Shown piece by piece: positions 55,976 to 64,000 of a stretch of 64,000 nucleotides of DNA (its first letter is position 1; each line of letters starts with the position of its first letter). The stretch comes from Bradyrhizobium sp. WD16 (lineage in GTDB: Bacteria > Pseudomonadota > Alphaproteobacteria > Rhizobiales > Xanthobacteraceae). The notes below the pieces were generated by a model. It had not been told where the DNA came from and did not search any database. It saw only the letters and a list, made by a program, of their open reading frames with translations. The translations under genes were made by a program, and so were the position numbers. The stretch lies in NCBI RefSeq assembly GCF_024181725.1, contig NZ_CP028908.1, forward strand, positions 1,178,001 to 1,242,000, written 5' to 3'.

Positions 55976-56188
55976 CGGCGTTCGAAACGTCGATTGCTCG
56001 GATCCGAATGCGCGCGGTGACCATGGAGGTCGGGCCATGCCTGCTCGGAATTGCCTTTACAAGCAGCATCGAGCTCGCCGCGATTCGACTGCATCACGAT
56101 GGCGCGGTCGCCGTCATCGAAAGCGTGTAGCTGTGCGGCAGCTCCTGAGCCGGACTGATGAAATCGCATCAGGGAGGCGCAGTCGTGA

Positions 56189-56712
56189 TCAGGTCTTCTT
56201 GCCTCGATGTTGCAGCGCCGGCAGCTCCGCCTTGGGGGATCGCCGCGGTTTTTCCCGCAAGGGACCACCGGCAGGCGCAGGCCGCGGCGCTGAGCCTGCG
56301 CCTCCGGATTGCGATAGCAGTTCTTCGAGGCGCCTGGCTTCAGCCTGCAAGGACGGGACCAGGATGCGCTGTCGCGCGTCGTCCAGCCGCTGCTCCACCG
56401 CGGCGAGCGACAGGGCGCCGACCACATGCCCGTCGCCATCCCTGACTGGAACCCCAATTCCCCCGATCCCTGCATGAGCAGGCCGGGGTTGAGCGCGTAG
56501 CTGCGCTTTCGGGTTTGCTCAATCAGACTACGCAGCAGGCGGGACGAGAAGTTCGGATATTGCTCGGCAATGAGGCTGGCGTTCGCGCGGAGGATGGTGT
56601 CGATTTCATCGTCGTCGAGTGCAGACAGCAAGGCGAGGCTGCCGGCGCCCAACGGATGGCGGTCGCCGACCTTGAACCCGTCAGAAACTGAAGCGCTGTC
56701 CTCCGCAGGCAC
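56189..56712 (-). pseudogene. IclR-type regulator, effector-domain remnant with frameshift
   Basis: The first frame (from 56712) reads VGDRHPLGAGSLALLSALDD through RSYALNPGLLMQGSG, typical of the IclR effector domain. At about 56460 the match moves to another frame, GIGVPVRDGDGHVVGALSLA through RLEELLSQSG. One base is missing in a G5 run. The N-terminal helix-turn-helix is absent altogether, so this cannot be a working repressor. It adds to the evidence that 55.6-56.9 kb is decaying DNA. Confidence 0.6.
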
Positions 56713-56960
56713 GCTCGGATTCAGTCACCGGTCTTTGAAAGATCCGATAGCGGAAGGCAGCACCGCGGCTTTCGGCCCGGGGGATACTGATCACATTCGC
56801 CATGGCGCACCGCGCCGGGTGATGATGAGAACTATGTCTACGCTGTAGCCCTCACTTTGGGTCGAATGTAACGCCCGCGCAATCGATCGCGTCGGAAGCC
56901 GGCGCGGCCACCCGCTGGGGTGTTGTGCAAATGGCGGCGACTCGATTGAATACGTAAACG

Positions 56961-57605
56961 TCATGCCCTTTCGGGAGACGCTCTGACGGCTTCGAGATAA
57001 GCTTTGCACATCATGACAAGCTGACCTTGGACGGCACGGTCGCCGGCCTTGGTCAGATTGCGCTCGAAGACGTTGCGGACAGTGCCGAAGATCGTTGCAA
57101 GCAGCGTCAGGGTGACGGTCGGCAGTTCCGCGAATGTTGCGTCTGACGCGCTTGCCAACATGGCGGCCGTCGCCGCGTCGACACGCGCGGCGAACGCCTC
57201 GATCAGAGCCTCGTTGTCGAGTTCGACGACCGACCGGTAGAGGGCTCGCGTGATATCGGGACGCTCCGTCTTGGCGTCCCAATAGGTCGTCACCAGCGCC
57301 TCGATCATCTGGCTGATGGGGGCTCCTGTCTGCGACCGGCAGGCGGCCTCGATTTTCCGCGCCAACGTGTCGAGGTAGCGATCGTTCAGCGCGTAGAACA
57401 GCGCCTGCTTGTGTGGGAAATACTGGTACATGGTGCCAACCGAGACGCCTGCTCGTTCCGCGACGCGCGTCGTCGTCAGCCGATGGGGTCCATCGGTCAC
57501 CAAAACCTGAATGGTTGCCTCGAACACGGCGGCCAGCGTTGCCATCGCACGCGCCTGACGCGGGATTTTGCGCGGTTTTAGATGGGCTGGCTCCCCCGAA
57601 GTCAT
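56961..57605 (-). CDS. TetR/AcrR family transcriptional regulator
   Basis: The 214-residue protein has a TetR helix-turn-helix at about residues 40-85 (LTTTRVAERAGVSVGTMYQY) after a basic leader, and a helical C-terminal ligand domain. It is divergent from an SDR gene with a 73-base gap, the classical arrangement for a repressor of that gene and of itself. Start ATG 57605. Confidence 0.9.
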   Translation of the reverse strand: MTSGEPAHLKPRKIPRQARAMATLAAVFEATIQVLVTDGPHRLTTTRVAERAGVSVGTMYQYFPHKQALFYALNDRYLDTLARKIEAACRSQTGAPISQMIEALVTTYWDAKTERPDITRALYRSVVELDNEALIEAFAARVDAATAAMLASASDATFAELPTVTLTLLATIFGTVRNVFERNLTKAGDRAVQGQLVMMCKAYLEAVRASPERA

Positions 57606-57678
57606 ACGCGAATCCCCAAACTGAATGATTCGTCATATCTCAAGGCGCCGCAGAAGCGAACCCCTGGAGAATATCGAT

Positions 57679-58410
57679 ATGACCGACATCACCCGCATCG
57701 CCCTCATCACCGGCGCCAACAAGGGCATAGGCCTGGAGATTGCCCGCCAGCTCGCTCAGGCCGGTGTCTCCGTTATCATTGGTGCCCGCCATGCCGATCG
57801 CGCCAGTGCCGCCGTGACGGGGCTTTCGGCCGCAGGATTGCAGGTAACATCAGTGAAGATTGATCTGAACGACCACACCAGCATTGCAGCGGCGGCCGAG
57901 AGCATCCGCGCCCGCCACGGGCGGCTCGATATTCTCGTCAACAATGCCGGGATCGTCGATGCTGAGGACGGGCCACCGTCTGCAGGTTCTCCCGAAGCCG
58001 CCCGGCGCATTATGGACACCAATTTCGTCGGCACGCTTGCGGTGACGCGGGCCATGCTGCCCCTCCTGCGAAAATCCGCCGCCGCCCGCATCGTCAATCT
58101 GTCCAGCTCGCTCGGTTCGCTGACGCTGAATGGCGATCCCGGCTCGCCCTACTACGCGGCTCGCCTGATCGGCTACAATGCATCCAAGGCCGCGCTGAAC
58201 ATGCTGACGGTGCAGCTTGCCGAGGAGCTGCGCGGCACGCCACATGTCGTCAACTCGGTCAGCCCCGGCTTCGTAAAAACCGACCTGACCGGCCAGGCCG
58301 GCTTCATGACGCCGGAGGAAGGGGCGAGGCTGCCGGTCCGATACGCGCTGCTGGGTGACGAAGCCGTATCCGGCAGGTTCGTGGAAGCAAGCGGCGAGAC
58401 GCCGTGGTAA
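57679..58410 (+). CDS. Short-chain dehydrogenase/reductase (SDR)
   Basis: The 243-residue classical SDR has the NAD(P)-binding TGANKGIG motif, NNAG (LVNNAGIVD), catalytic Ser in LSSSLGSL, and YNASK with the catalytic Tyr and Lys. The pattern resembles plant-type carbonyl reductase-like SDRs. ATG 57679 follows GGAGA at 8 bases. Its expression is probably controlled by the divergent TetR. The substrate is unknown. Confidence 0.92.
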   Translation: MTDITRIALITGANKGIGLEIARQLAQAGVSVIIGARHADRASAAVTGLSAAGLQVTSVKIDLNDHTSIAAAAESIRARHGRLDILVNNAGIVDAEDGPPSAGSPEAARRIMDTNFVGTLAVTRAMLPLLRKSAAARIVNLSSSLGSLTLNGDPGSPYYAARLIGYNASKAALNMLTVQLAEELRGTPHVVNSVSPGFVKTDLTGQAGFMTPEEGARLPVRYALLGDEAVSGRFVEASGETPW

Positions 58411-58748
58411 ACATGTTCAACGCGGCCTGCCACGTCATCATCGGCTCTGCTTGTTGGTTTCCGCCGAGAACTGACCCGGGATTTCCACTGAGAATTCTCG
58501 ATGGAAGTATCCCGACCAAACGGGTCAGTTCTCAGTGGAACTCAACACCGAACAGCAGCACATAACTGCCATTCGAAAGCCGACGCCTGCGTAGGATCAA
58601 AATTGACCAATCGACCGTAAGCGATTTGAACTTTTTCACTGCCAAACGCCGCCGTTTCTACACTTCTTCACGCACAGGCAATCTCCCGCTCTTCGCACGG
58701 GCGTGGTTTCGCGGCTATAGCGTACTATGGATGGCAATCGGCAGTATT
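58411..58748. other. Gap between SDR and tRNA-Arg with an inverted-repeat block
   Basis: The stretch has no credible gene. Its left half holds the inverted-repeat block at 58466-58540, possibly an insertion-sequence end; the right half (58560-58740) is relatively AT-rich and shows nothing recognisable. Confidence 0.4.
58466..58540. repeat. Nested inverted repeats, possible insertion-sequence end remnant
   Basis: GAGAACTGACCCG (58466-58478) is perfectly complementary to CGGGTCAGTTCTC (58521-58533), and TTCCACTGAGAA (58483-58494) to TTCTCAGTGGAA (58529-58540). On the minus strand the right arm reads TTCCACTGAGAACTGACCCG in one piece. No transposase is left. Confidence 0.5.
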
Positions 58749-58825
58749 TGGCGCGCCCGAAAGGATTCGAACCTCTGACCCCCAGATTCGTAGTCTGGTG
58801 CTCTATCCAGCTGAGCTACGGGCGC
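58749..58825 (-). tRNA. tRNA-Arg(ACG)
   Basis: The reverse strand folds into a standard cloverleaf: acceptor GCGCCCG/CGGGCGC, discriminator G, encoded CCA (58749-58751), D arm GCTCAGCTGGATAGAGC, anticodon arm CAGA-CTACGAA-TCTG with anticodon ACG, and T arm AGAGG-TTCGAAT-CCTTT. Confidence 0.97.
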
Positions 58826-59224
58826 GTTTGTCGCGAACGCTGCATGATCACCGGCTTTAAAGCCGGGGTGAGCGCGCGAAGCCGGCGGCGGAAGGCCGCC
58901 GAAAGCGCGCCATAGCTACCGGTTCGGGGAGCGCTTTGCAAGCGCGCAAGCGAGAGGAATTGGGGGAGATTTCGCGGCGCTGGGCCGGGTTCGGGGCGGG
59001 GCTTGGCCGATTCGGCCCCGTTTGCGCGGTTTTGGCGAAAATGTCCGGTCGGCCCAATGGCCGATCGGGGTGCTCCGGCCGAGCCTCGGGCGCCAAAAAC
59101 GTGTCCGTGGCGCTCCCGAACACCTGCCGGCGATGCGCCTGAACCACCGGCAGGCAGGCGGCGGCCTGGCCGTCGATCCTTGGCGGCCGCAGTCTGGGGC
59201 CAGCCGCTCAGGGGGGGGGGGGCG
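58826..59224. other. Gap between tRNA-Arg and the histidine kinase, with a 12-G run
   Basis: No gene is supported on either strand. The region is very GC-rich, has a short hairpin around 58880-58905 (GCCGGCGGCGG...CCGCCGAAAGC) and ends in a run of 12 G at 59211-59222, directly beyond the stop codon of the minus-strand kinase. Confidence 0.4.
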
Positions 59225-60694
59225 TCACGCCCGCTTTGCGCTCCGCACGGTCTGCAGCTCCACCGGCCGGTCGGGGATGGAGACGCGGAAGGTGGCGCCG
59301 ATGGTGCCTTCGACGAGCTTGAGCTCACCGTCATGGGCGCGGATGAGTTCGCTGGCGATCGCCAGGCCGAGCCCGGTGCCGCCGTCGCGCGAGACGCCCT
59401 GGAACGGCTCGAACAGGTGCTCGCGGGCCTTGGCCGGCAGGCCGGGGCCGGTGTCGGAGACCTCGATGATGGCCACCGCGCCCTCGCGCCGGCCGGTAAT
59501 GCGGATCTGGCCGCCACCACCATCCTCGCTGCGCAGCGCCTGGGCGGCGTTGCGCACGAGATTGAGCAGCACGCGGAAGAGCTGGTCCGGATCGGCGTCG
59601 ATCAACAGGCCGCGGTCGATGGCAGTGACCCAGGCAATGGCCGGATCGTCGGCGAGGTTGGCGGAATCGCGCACCTCGGTGACAATCGGCTCGACCGCCA
59701 CCACCCGCCGCTCCGGCGGCGCCTCCTGGGCGCGGCCATAGGACAAGGTCGACTGGCACAGCGCGATGGCGCGCTCGAGCGAGCGCATCAGTTTCGGCGC
59801 GAAACGCTGTACCCGCGGGTCCGGCACATGGGCGAGCTGGTCGGAGATCAGCTGCGAGGAAGCCAGCAGGTTGCGCAGATCGTGGTTAATCTTGGAGACC
59901 GCGAGGCCAAGCGCCGCGAGCCGGCTCTTCTGATGCAGCATCGAGACAAGGTCACGCTGCAGGTCGGAGAGTTCGCGCTCGGCGACGCCGATCTCGTCGC
60001 CGCGGTCGGACGGCACGATCACGCGTGACGGGCTCTCCGGATCGGCATGAAAGGCGACGAGGCTCGCAGTCAGCCGCCGCATCGGTCGCACGAAGAGATA
60101 ATGCAAGGCGGCATAGACCAGCGCCGTGGTCAGGATGGCGATCACCAGCGAGACCAGCACAAGATTGCGCGAAAAGCGCACCATGGCGAGGCGCAGCGGC
60201 TTTTCGTCCACCACCACTTCGAGGAACTGGCCGCGATTGCGGGGGGCCGGACCGACGATGCGGATCACCTGGTTGCCGGTGGAGAACATGGTGGTGAAGG
60301 CGCCGGTGATCGCCTCCCAATAGGTCATGTCCCGCATGTCGACGTCTTCGTCGATGGCCGGCGGCATGTCGGCGATGGCCAGCAGACGGCGCTGCTGGCC
60401 CGTCTTGATGGCCACGGCGCGGGCGCCGATCGAGGACAGGATCTCGCGCGCAAGCGAATCCGGCACCATGCCCGAGGGCGCGGCGTTGAGCACCAGCGCC
60501 GCGGTGTTGGCGGCAGCCAGACGGTCGTTGAGGCGGTTGACGCGGTAATTGGCGATCGAAGGCACATAGATCGCGACTTCCGCGATCAGCACCAGCGGAA
60601 GGGTGAGCAGCAGCAGCTTGGCCGACAGGCCAAAGCGCGGCGGAACGAGCCGCCGGCGAAGCCGGTCCGTCACGAGGTCCTGTCCCTGCGCCAT
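59225..60694 (-). CDS. Two-component sensor histidine kinase
   Basis: The 489-residue membrane kinase has an N-terminal span (LLLLTLPLVLIAEVAIYV), a periplasmic sensor of about 140 residues, a second span (LVLVSLVIAILTTALVYAAL), a HAMP linker, an H-box with INHDLRNLLASSQ, an N-box NLVRNAAQAL, and DTGPGLPA plus GTGLGLAIA ATP-binding motifs. No response regulator is adjacent, so it is an orphan sensor in this window. ATG 60694 is preferred; the frame is open to 60997 without homology. It is transcribed away from rpmH. Confidence 0.92.
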   Translation of the reverse strand: MAQGQDLVTDRLRRRLVPPRFGLSAKLLLLTLPLVLIAEVAIYVPSIANYRVNRLNDRLAAANTAALVLNAAPSGMVPDSLAREILSSIGARAVAIKTGQQRRLLAIADMPPAIDEDVDMRDMTYWEAITGAFTTMFSTGNQVIRIVGPAPRNRGQFLEVVVDEKPLRLAMVRFSRNLVLVSLVIAILTTALVYAALHYLFVRPMRRLTASLVAFHADPESPSRVIVPSDRGDEIGVAERELSDLQRDLVSMLHQKSRLAALGLAVSKINHDLRNLLASSQLISDQLAHVPDPRVQRFAPKLMRSLERAIALCQSTLSYGRAQEAPPERRVVAVEPIVTEVRDSANLADDPAIAWVTAIDRGLLIDADPDQLFRVLLNLVRNAAQALRSEDGGGGQIRITGRREGAVAIIEVSDTGPGLPAKAREHLFEPFQGVSRDGGTGLGLAIASELIRAHDGELKLVEGTIGATFRVSIPDRPVELQTVRSAKRA

Positions 60695-60959
60695 TCCCCA
60701 GTCACTTATTGTCTGGCGTGGTTCATTGTGGCTTGGACGCCTGCCCTCCGGGCCCGAGCCGGCCAAAGCAGAGAGCTGCCATGGAGATGCCGGTTCCAGC
60801 CCGCCGCACACTATACACCCGCAGCGGCCGGCGGCTCCTGAAGAAATGGTAAGGTTGGGGGTGCGCGGGGCGGCCCTCTCGTGGCCGGACTCGTCCCAGC
60901 CCGGCTTGTTCTTACGGATCGAGAAGCGCGGGCATGACCAATCCAGCGCGCGGCCCCAA

Positions 60960-60988
60960 TTGACGAAACGGGGCCTGTCCCGTATAAG
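60960..60988 (+). promoter_or_regulatory. Sigma-70-type promoter for rpmH-rnpA
   Basis: TTGACG (60960-60965), a 17-base spacer and TATAAG (60983-60988) make a near-ideal housekeeping promoter about 185 bases upstream of rpmH. The rest of the 60695-61173 gap holds no gene. Confidence 0.65.
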
Positions 60989-61173
60989 CCGCGCCAACTG
61001 TCTCCGGGGTGCGGCTTCGCGCCCGGGCGGGTCATTGTGGGGCCCAAACGGCGCCTTTCTGACCCTTTCGGAGGCATTTTAACCTGAATTTTCACGTCAT
61101 GCCCGGCTTTCCGCCGGTTCTGGCGATGCCAACGCGGGCGGCTCAAGACCGGCCCGCAAGCGGAGAATGAACC

Positions 61174-61308
61174 GTGAAACGGACCTATCAACCCTCGAAG
61201 CTGGTGCGCAAGCGCCGTCACGGTTTCCGTGCCCGTCTGGCCACCACCGGCGGCCGCAAGGTTCTCGCCGCCCGTCGTGCCCGTGGCCGCAAGCGCCTGA
61301 GCGCCTGA
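61174..61308 (+). CDS. rpmH: 50S ribosomal protein L34
   Basis: The 44-residue basic protein reads [20 protein letters not shown] through GRKRLSA, the invariant L34 pattern. The start codon is GTG at 61174, with GGAGA 8 bases upstream. It begins the conserved rpmH-rnpA-yidC-engB cluster found near the origin in many bacteria, which is useful for placing the window. Confidence 0.97.
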   Translation: MKRTYQPSKLVRKRRHGFRARLATTGGRKVLAARRARGRKRLSA

Positions 61309-61349
61309 CACCCTTTCAGTTCCAGCCCGCCATGAACCGGTAAGATCCT

Positions 61350-61733
61350 ATGGACCGGTTGCGGCAGCGGGCCGATTTCCTCGCCGCGGCCAAGGGGCCG
61401 CGGGCGCCCTCGGTTGCCTTCGTGGTGCAGAGCCGGACGCGCGACGACGAGGGCTCCCCCCGGATCGGCTTTACCGTCTCGCGCAAGGTCGGCAGCGCCA
61501 CCGAGCGCAATCGCGTCCGCCGCAGGCTTCGCGAAGCGGTGAAACACGTCGACGGCACTTTGTTGCGACGGGGACGTGATTATGTGCTAGTCGGCCGGCG
61601 CGCGGCGCTGAGCCGCGATTTCCAGGCTTTGCTCGACGATCTGCGCGCCGCGCTAAGGCGGCTCGAGCGCCGGCCGGCACCAGAAAACTCCCGCGAGAAT
61701 TCGTCACCGAATTCCCGACAAGACTCCCGATAA
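61350..61733 (+). CDS. rnpA: Ribonuclease P protein component
   Basis: The 127-residue basic protein binds RNase P RNA for tRNA 5'-end maturation. It has the RNR-type motif [13 protein letters not shown] and the typical N-terminus [13 protein letters not shown]. It starts 41 bases after rpmH. The C-terminal tail ([15 protein letters not shown]) is a low-complexity extension. Confidence 0.95.
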   Translation: MDRLRQRADFLAAAKGPRAPSVAFVVQSRTRDDEGSPRIGFTVSRKVGSATERNRVRRRLREAVKHVDGTLLRRGRDYVLVGRRAALSRDFQALLDDLRAALRRLERRPAPENSRENSSPNSRQDSR

Positions 61734-61779
61734 CGCGACACCTTCCGCCAACCGATCGAACGGCGAGACCCAAGAGCCG

Positions 61780-63636
61780 ATGACCGACAATCGCAACACC
61801 ATCATCGCCGTGATCCTGTCCGGGCTCGTGCTGCTCGGCTGGCAGTACTTCTTCAACATTCCGCAGATGGAGAAGCAGCGCGCCGCCCAGCAGGCGCAGC
61901 AACAGACCCATCAGGCCACGCCGGGCCAGGGCAGCGCGCCGGCGCAGCCCTCTTCCTCGGCGACGCCCTCCGCCACCCCCTCGACGACCCCGGGTGCGGC
62001 GCCGGCCGCCACGACACAGAGCCGCGAGGCGGTCCTGGCCGCGGGTCCACGCATCAAGATCGATACCCCGCAGGTCGCGGGCAGCATCGCGCTCAAGGGC
62101 GGCCGCATCGACGACGTCGCGCTGGTGAAGTACCGCGAGACGGTGGACCCGAATTCGCCGGCGGTGGTGCTGTTCTCGCCGTCGGGCACGCCCGATCCCT
62201 ATTACGCCGAATTCGGCTGGGTGGGCGCCAGCGGCACCACGGCGAAGCTGCCCGATGCCAACACCGTGTGGACGCAGGTCGGCAGCAATGCGCTGACACC
62301 CTCGACGCCGGTGACCCTGACCTGGGACAATGGTGGCGGACTGAGCTTCAAGCGCACCATCTCGGTCGACGAGCACTATCTCTTCTCGCTCAAGGACGAC
62401 GTGACCAACGGCGGCGGCGCGCCGGTCACCCTCTATCCTTACGCGCTGATCTCGCGCCACGGCACGCCCCAAGTCGCGGGCTACTACATCCTGCATGAAG
62501 GCCTGATCGGCGTGCTCGGCGACCAGGGCCTGCAGGAGTTCAACTACAAGAAGATCGACGAGGAGAAGAAGAAGGAATTCAAGGTCACCAACGCCTGGCT
62601 CGGCATCACCGACAAATACTGGGCGGCGACGCTGCTGCCGCCGACCGACGCCCAGGTCCAGGCGCGCTTCGCGTCCAACGATGTGGGAGGCGTAAAGACC
62701 TATCAGACCGACTACCTGATGGACCCGCAGACCATCGCCGCGAACGCCACCGGCACGGCGCAGGCGCGTCTGTTCGCCGGCGCCAAGGAGAGCAAGCTGG
62801 TCGACGCCTATGACAAGGCGCTGCATCTCAACCGCTTCGAACTCCTGATCGACTGGGGCTGGTTCTACTTCATCACCAAGCCGATGTTCTGGGTGATCGA
62901 CTTCCTGTTCCGCCTGGTCGGCAATTTCGGCGTCGCCATCCTGCTCGTCACCGTGCTGGTGAAGGCGATCTTCTTCCCGCTCGCCAACAAATCCTATGCG
63001 TCGATGGCGAAGATGAAGGCGCTGCAGCCCAAGCTCGCCGAGCTCAAGGAGCGCTATCCCGACGACAAGATGAAGCAGCAGCAGGAGATGATGGAGCTCT
63101 ACAAGAAGGAGAAGATCAATCCTCTTGCGGGCTGCCTGCCAATCGCCATCCAGATCCCGGTGTTCTTCTCGCTCTACAAGGTGCTGTTTGTCACCATCGA
63201 GATGCGCCACGCGCCGTTCTTCGGCTGGATCAGGGATCTCTCGGCGCCGGACCCGACCAACCTGTTCACCCTGTTCGGGCTGTTCGCCTTCGATCCGACC
63301 CAGCTGCCGCTGTTCGGGCATTACCTCCATCTCGGCATCTGGCCCATCATCATGGGCATCACCATGTGGTTCCAGATGAAGCTGAACCCGACGCCGCCGG
63401 ATCCGACCCAGAAGATGATCTTCGACTGGATGCCGCTGATCTTCACCTTCATGCTGGCCGGCTTCCCGGCAGGCCTCGTGATCTACTGGGCCTGGAACAA
63501 TACCCTGTCGGTCATCCAGCAGAGCGTGATCATGCGGCGACATGGCGCCGAGTTCCACCTGTTCGACAACATCAAGTCGACCTTCAGCGGCAAGAAGGAC
63601 AAGTCCGACAGCGCCAAGGCCGGGACCAAGGCCTGA
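61780..63636 (+). CDS. yidC: Membrane protein insertase YidC
   Basis: The 618-residue insertase has the Gram-negative layout: an N-terminal span ([18 protein letters not shown]), a long periplasmic domain with a Thr/Ala/Pro-rich linker (about residues 45-85), and a C-terminal core with five spans, including [19 protein letters not shown] and the basic cytoplasmic loop [20 protein letters not shown]. It inserts and folds inner-membrane proteins alone or with SecYEG. It is 46 bases after rnpA. Confidence 0.97.
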   Translation: MTDNRNTIIAVILSGLVLLGWQYFFNIPQMEKQRAAQQAQQQTHQATPGQGSAPAQPSSSATPSATPSTTPGAAPAATTQSREAVLAAGPRIKIDTPQVAGSIALKGGRIDDVALVKYRETVDPNSPAVVLFSPSGTPDPYYAEFGWVGASGTTAKLPDANTVWTQVGSNALTPSTPVTLTWDNGGGLSFKRTISVDEHYLFSLKDDVTNGGGAPVTLYPYALISRHGTPQVAGYYILHEGLIGVLGDQGLQEFNYKKIDEEKKKEFKVTNAWLGITDKYWAATLLPPTDAQVQARFASNDVGGVKTYQTDYLMDPQTIAANATGTAQARLFAGAKESKLVDAYDKALHLNRFELLIDWGWFYFITKPMFWVIDFLFRLVGNFGVAILLVTVLVKAIFFPLANKSYASMAKMKALQPKLAELKERYPDDKMKQQQEMMELYKKEKINPLAGCLPIAIQIPVFFSLYKVLFVTIEMRHAPFFGWIRDLSAPDPTNLFTLFGLFAFDPTQLPLFGHYLHLGIWPIIMGITMWFQMKLNPTPPDPTQKMIFDWMPLIFTFMLAGFPAGLVIYWAWNNTLSVIQQSVIMRRHGAEFHLFDNIKSTFSGKKDKSDSAKAGTKA

Positions 63637-63752
63637 CAGGACCTCGGAGCAACGTCGTGCCCCATGCAGCGTCACGGCGCAGTGGATCGCCCGGTCAAGC
63701 TGGGCGACGACAACGAAACCCTGGCTGCGAGAGGCCGCCCCTCACATTCTGC

Positions 63753-63782
63753 TGTCATCGCCCGCCAAAGCGGGCGATGACA
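63753..63782. repeat. Perfect hairpin between yidC and engB
   Basis: TGTCATCGCCCGC-CAAA-GCGGGCGATGACA is a perfect 13-base stem with a 4-base loop. No U tract follows, so it is more likely a REP-type element or processing signal than a classical terminator. Confidence 0.65.
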
Positions 63783-63834
63783 GTACTCCGAGCCGTCGAC
63801 GCAATTGGCGACGCCGAGCTCTTGAAAGCCCCCC

Positions 63835-64000
63835 ATGCCCGCCGCTGACGACGCCGAACTGATCGAAGCCGGACGAAAGGCCTTCGCCGGCGACTGGGGC
63901 TTCATCTGGGCCGCGAGTTCGGTCGAGACGCTGCCGCCAATGAAGGGCGTCGAGGTCGCCTTCGCCGGCCGCTCAAATGTCGGCAAATCGAGCCTGATCA
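63835..64000 (+). CDS. engB: Ribosome biogenesis GTP-binding protein EngB/YsxC, 5' part
   Basis: The first 55 codons are present, cut by the window edge. They include the family's N-terminal region and the P-loop AGRSNVGKSSLI. EngB helps 50S subunit assembly. It follows yidC as in other alphaproteobacteria. ATG 63835 is the only sensible start. Confidence 0.93.
   Translation, partial: MPAADDAELIEAGRKAFAGDWGFIWAASSVETLPPMKGVEVAFAGRSNVGKSSLI

Noticed and set aside
61471-63675. Minus-strand frame of 734 codons opposite rnpA and yidC
   Set aside because: Shadow of two universally conserved genes.
63753-63782. Rho-independent terminator after yidC
   Set aside because: The hairpin is perfect, but no T-run follows on either strand, so a REP-type element is the better call.

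Overview
This window is chromosomal DNA from a GC-rich alphaproteobacterium, most likely in the Bradyrhizobium/Rhodopseudomonas group (Nitrobacteraceae). The evidence is the gene content and order (rpmH-rnpA-yidC-engB, a form II CoxL-type dehydrogenase, otsAB, a prkA-yeaH pair), near-perfect FixK/FNR-type TTGAY-N4-RTCAA boxes, and REP-like palindromes of the kind common in this group. This placement is an inference from content; no database was searched.

Layout. 1-9 kb: yeaH and prkA (stress kinase module), a Blh-type metallo-hydrolase, an ABC importer (ATPase plus double-length permease, no binding protein), a TetR regulator and two small unknown genes. 9-13.4 kb: a long-chain acyl-CoA synthetase, a coiled-coil protein, then a decayed mobile remnant (MazE-like antitoxin with an in-frame stop, frameshifted MazF-like toxin, 3' piece of a serine recombinase) abutting tRNA-Ser(GGA). 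13.5-18 kb: TusA-like protein, otsA, otsB and an MFS transporter. 18.2-22.2 kb: an array of CTAG-bounded palindromes, a chemoreceptor and a two-subunit CoA transferase. 22.5-28.9 kb: coxS-coxL-coxM (form II order), a DUF938 protein, and hppD divergent from an Lrp-type regulator. 28.9-37.8 kb: three diverged tandem non-coding repeats, a cobalamin riboswitch, btuB, btuC-D-F, cobU-cobC-cobS and divergent cobT, forming a vitamin B12 uptake and salvage block.

37.8-54.6 kb is the most distinctive part. A minus-strand operon encodes an AMP-forming acyl-CoA ligase, E1 alpha, E1 beta, E2 and a dedicated acyl carrier protein. Divergent from it are a short B12-dependent ribonucleotide reductase and a 2'-5' RNA ligase-like protein. 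An unknown gene, two tandem DUF2267 paralogues and a complete two-subunit archaeal-type DNA topoisomerase VI (B then A, 4-base overlap) follow. Five FixK/FNR-like boxes lie within 4.5 kb, each just upstream of one of these transcription units, and a sixth near-match precedes an SbmA/YddA-like ABC transporter at 54.6 kb. The parsimonious reading is a low-oxygen regulon linking acetyl-CoA metabolism, oxygen-independent dNTP synthesis, RNA/DNA maintenance and a topoisomerase that is rare in bacteria. The B12 block next door would supply the reductase cofactor.

51-52.6 kb carries an IS630-family element that has inserted at a TA inside a second palindrome array; the uninterrupted version of the same junction is still present 160 bases away. 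54.8-58.4 kb holds a hydrolase, two gene remnants (phosphopantetheinyl transferase, IclR effector domain), and a TetR regulator divergent from an SDR. The window ends with tRNA-Arg(ACG), a sensor histidine kinase and the conserved rpmH-rnpA-yidC-engB cluster, engB being cut by the window edge.
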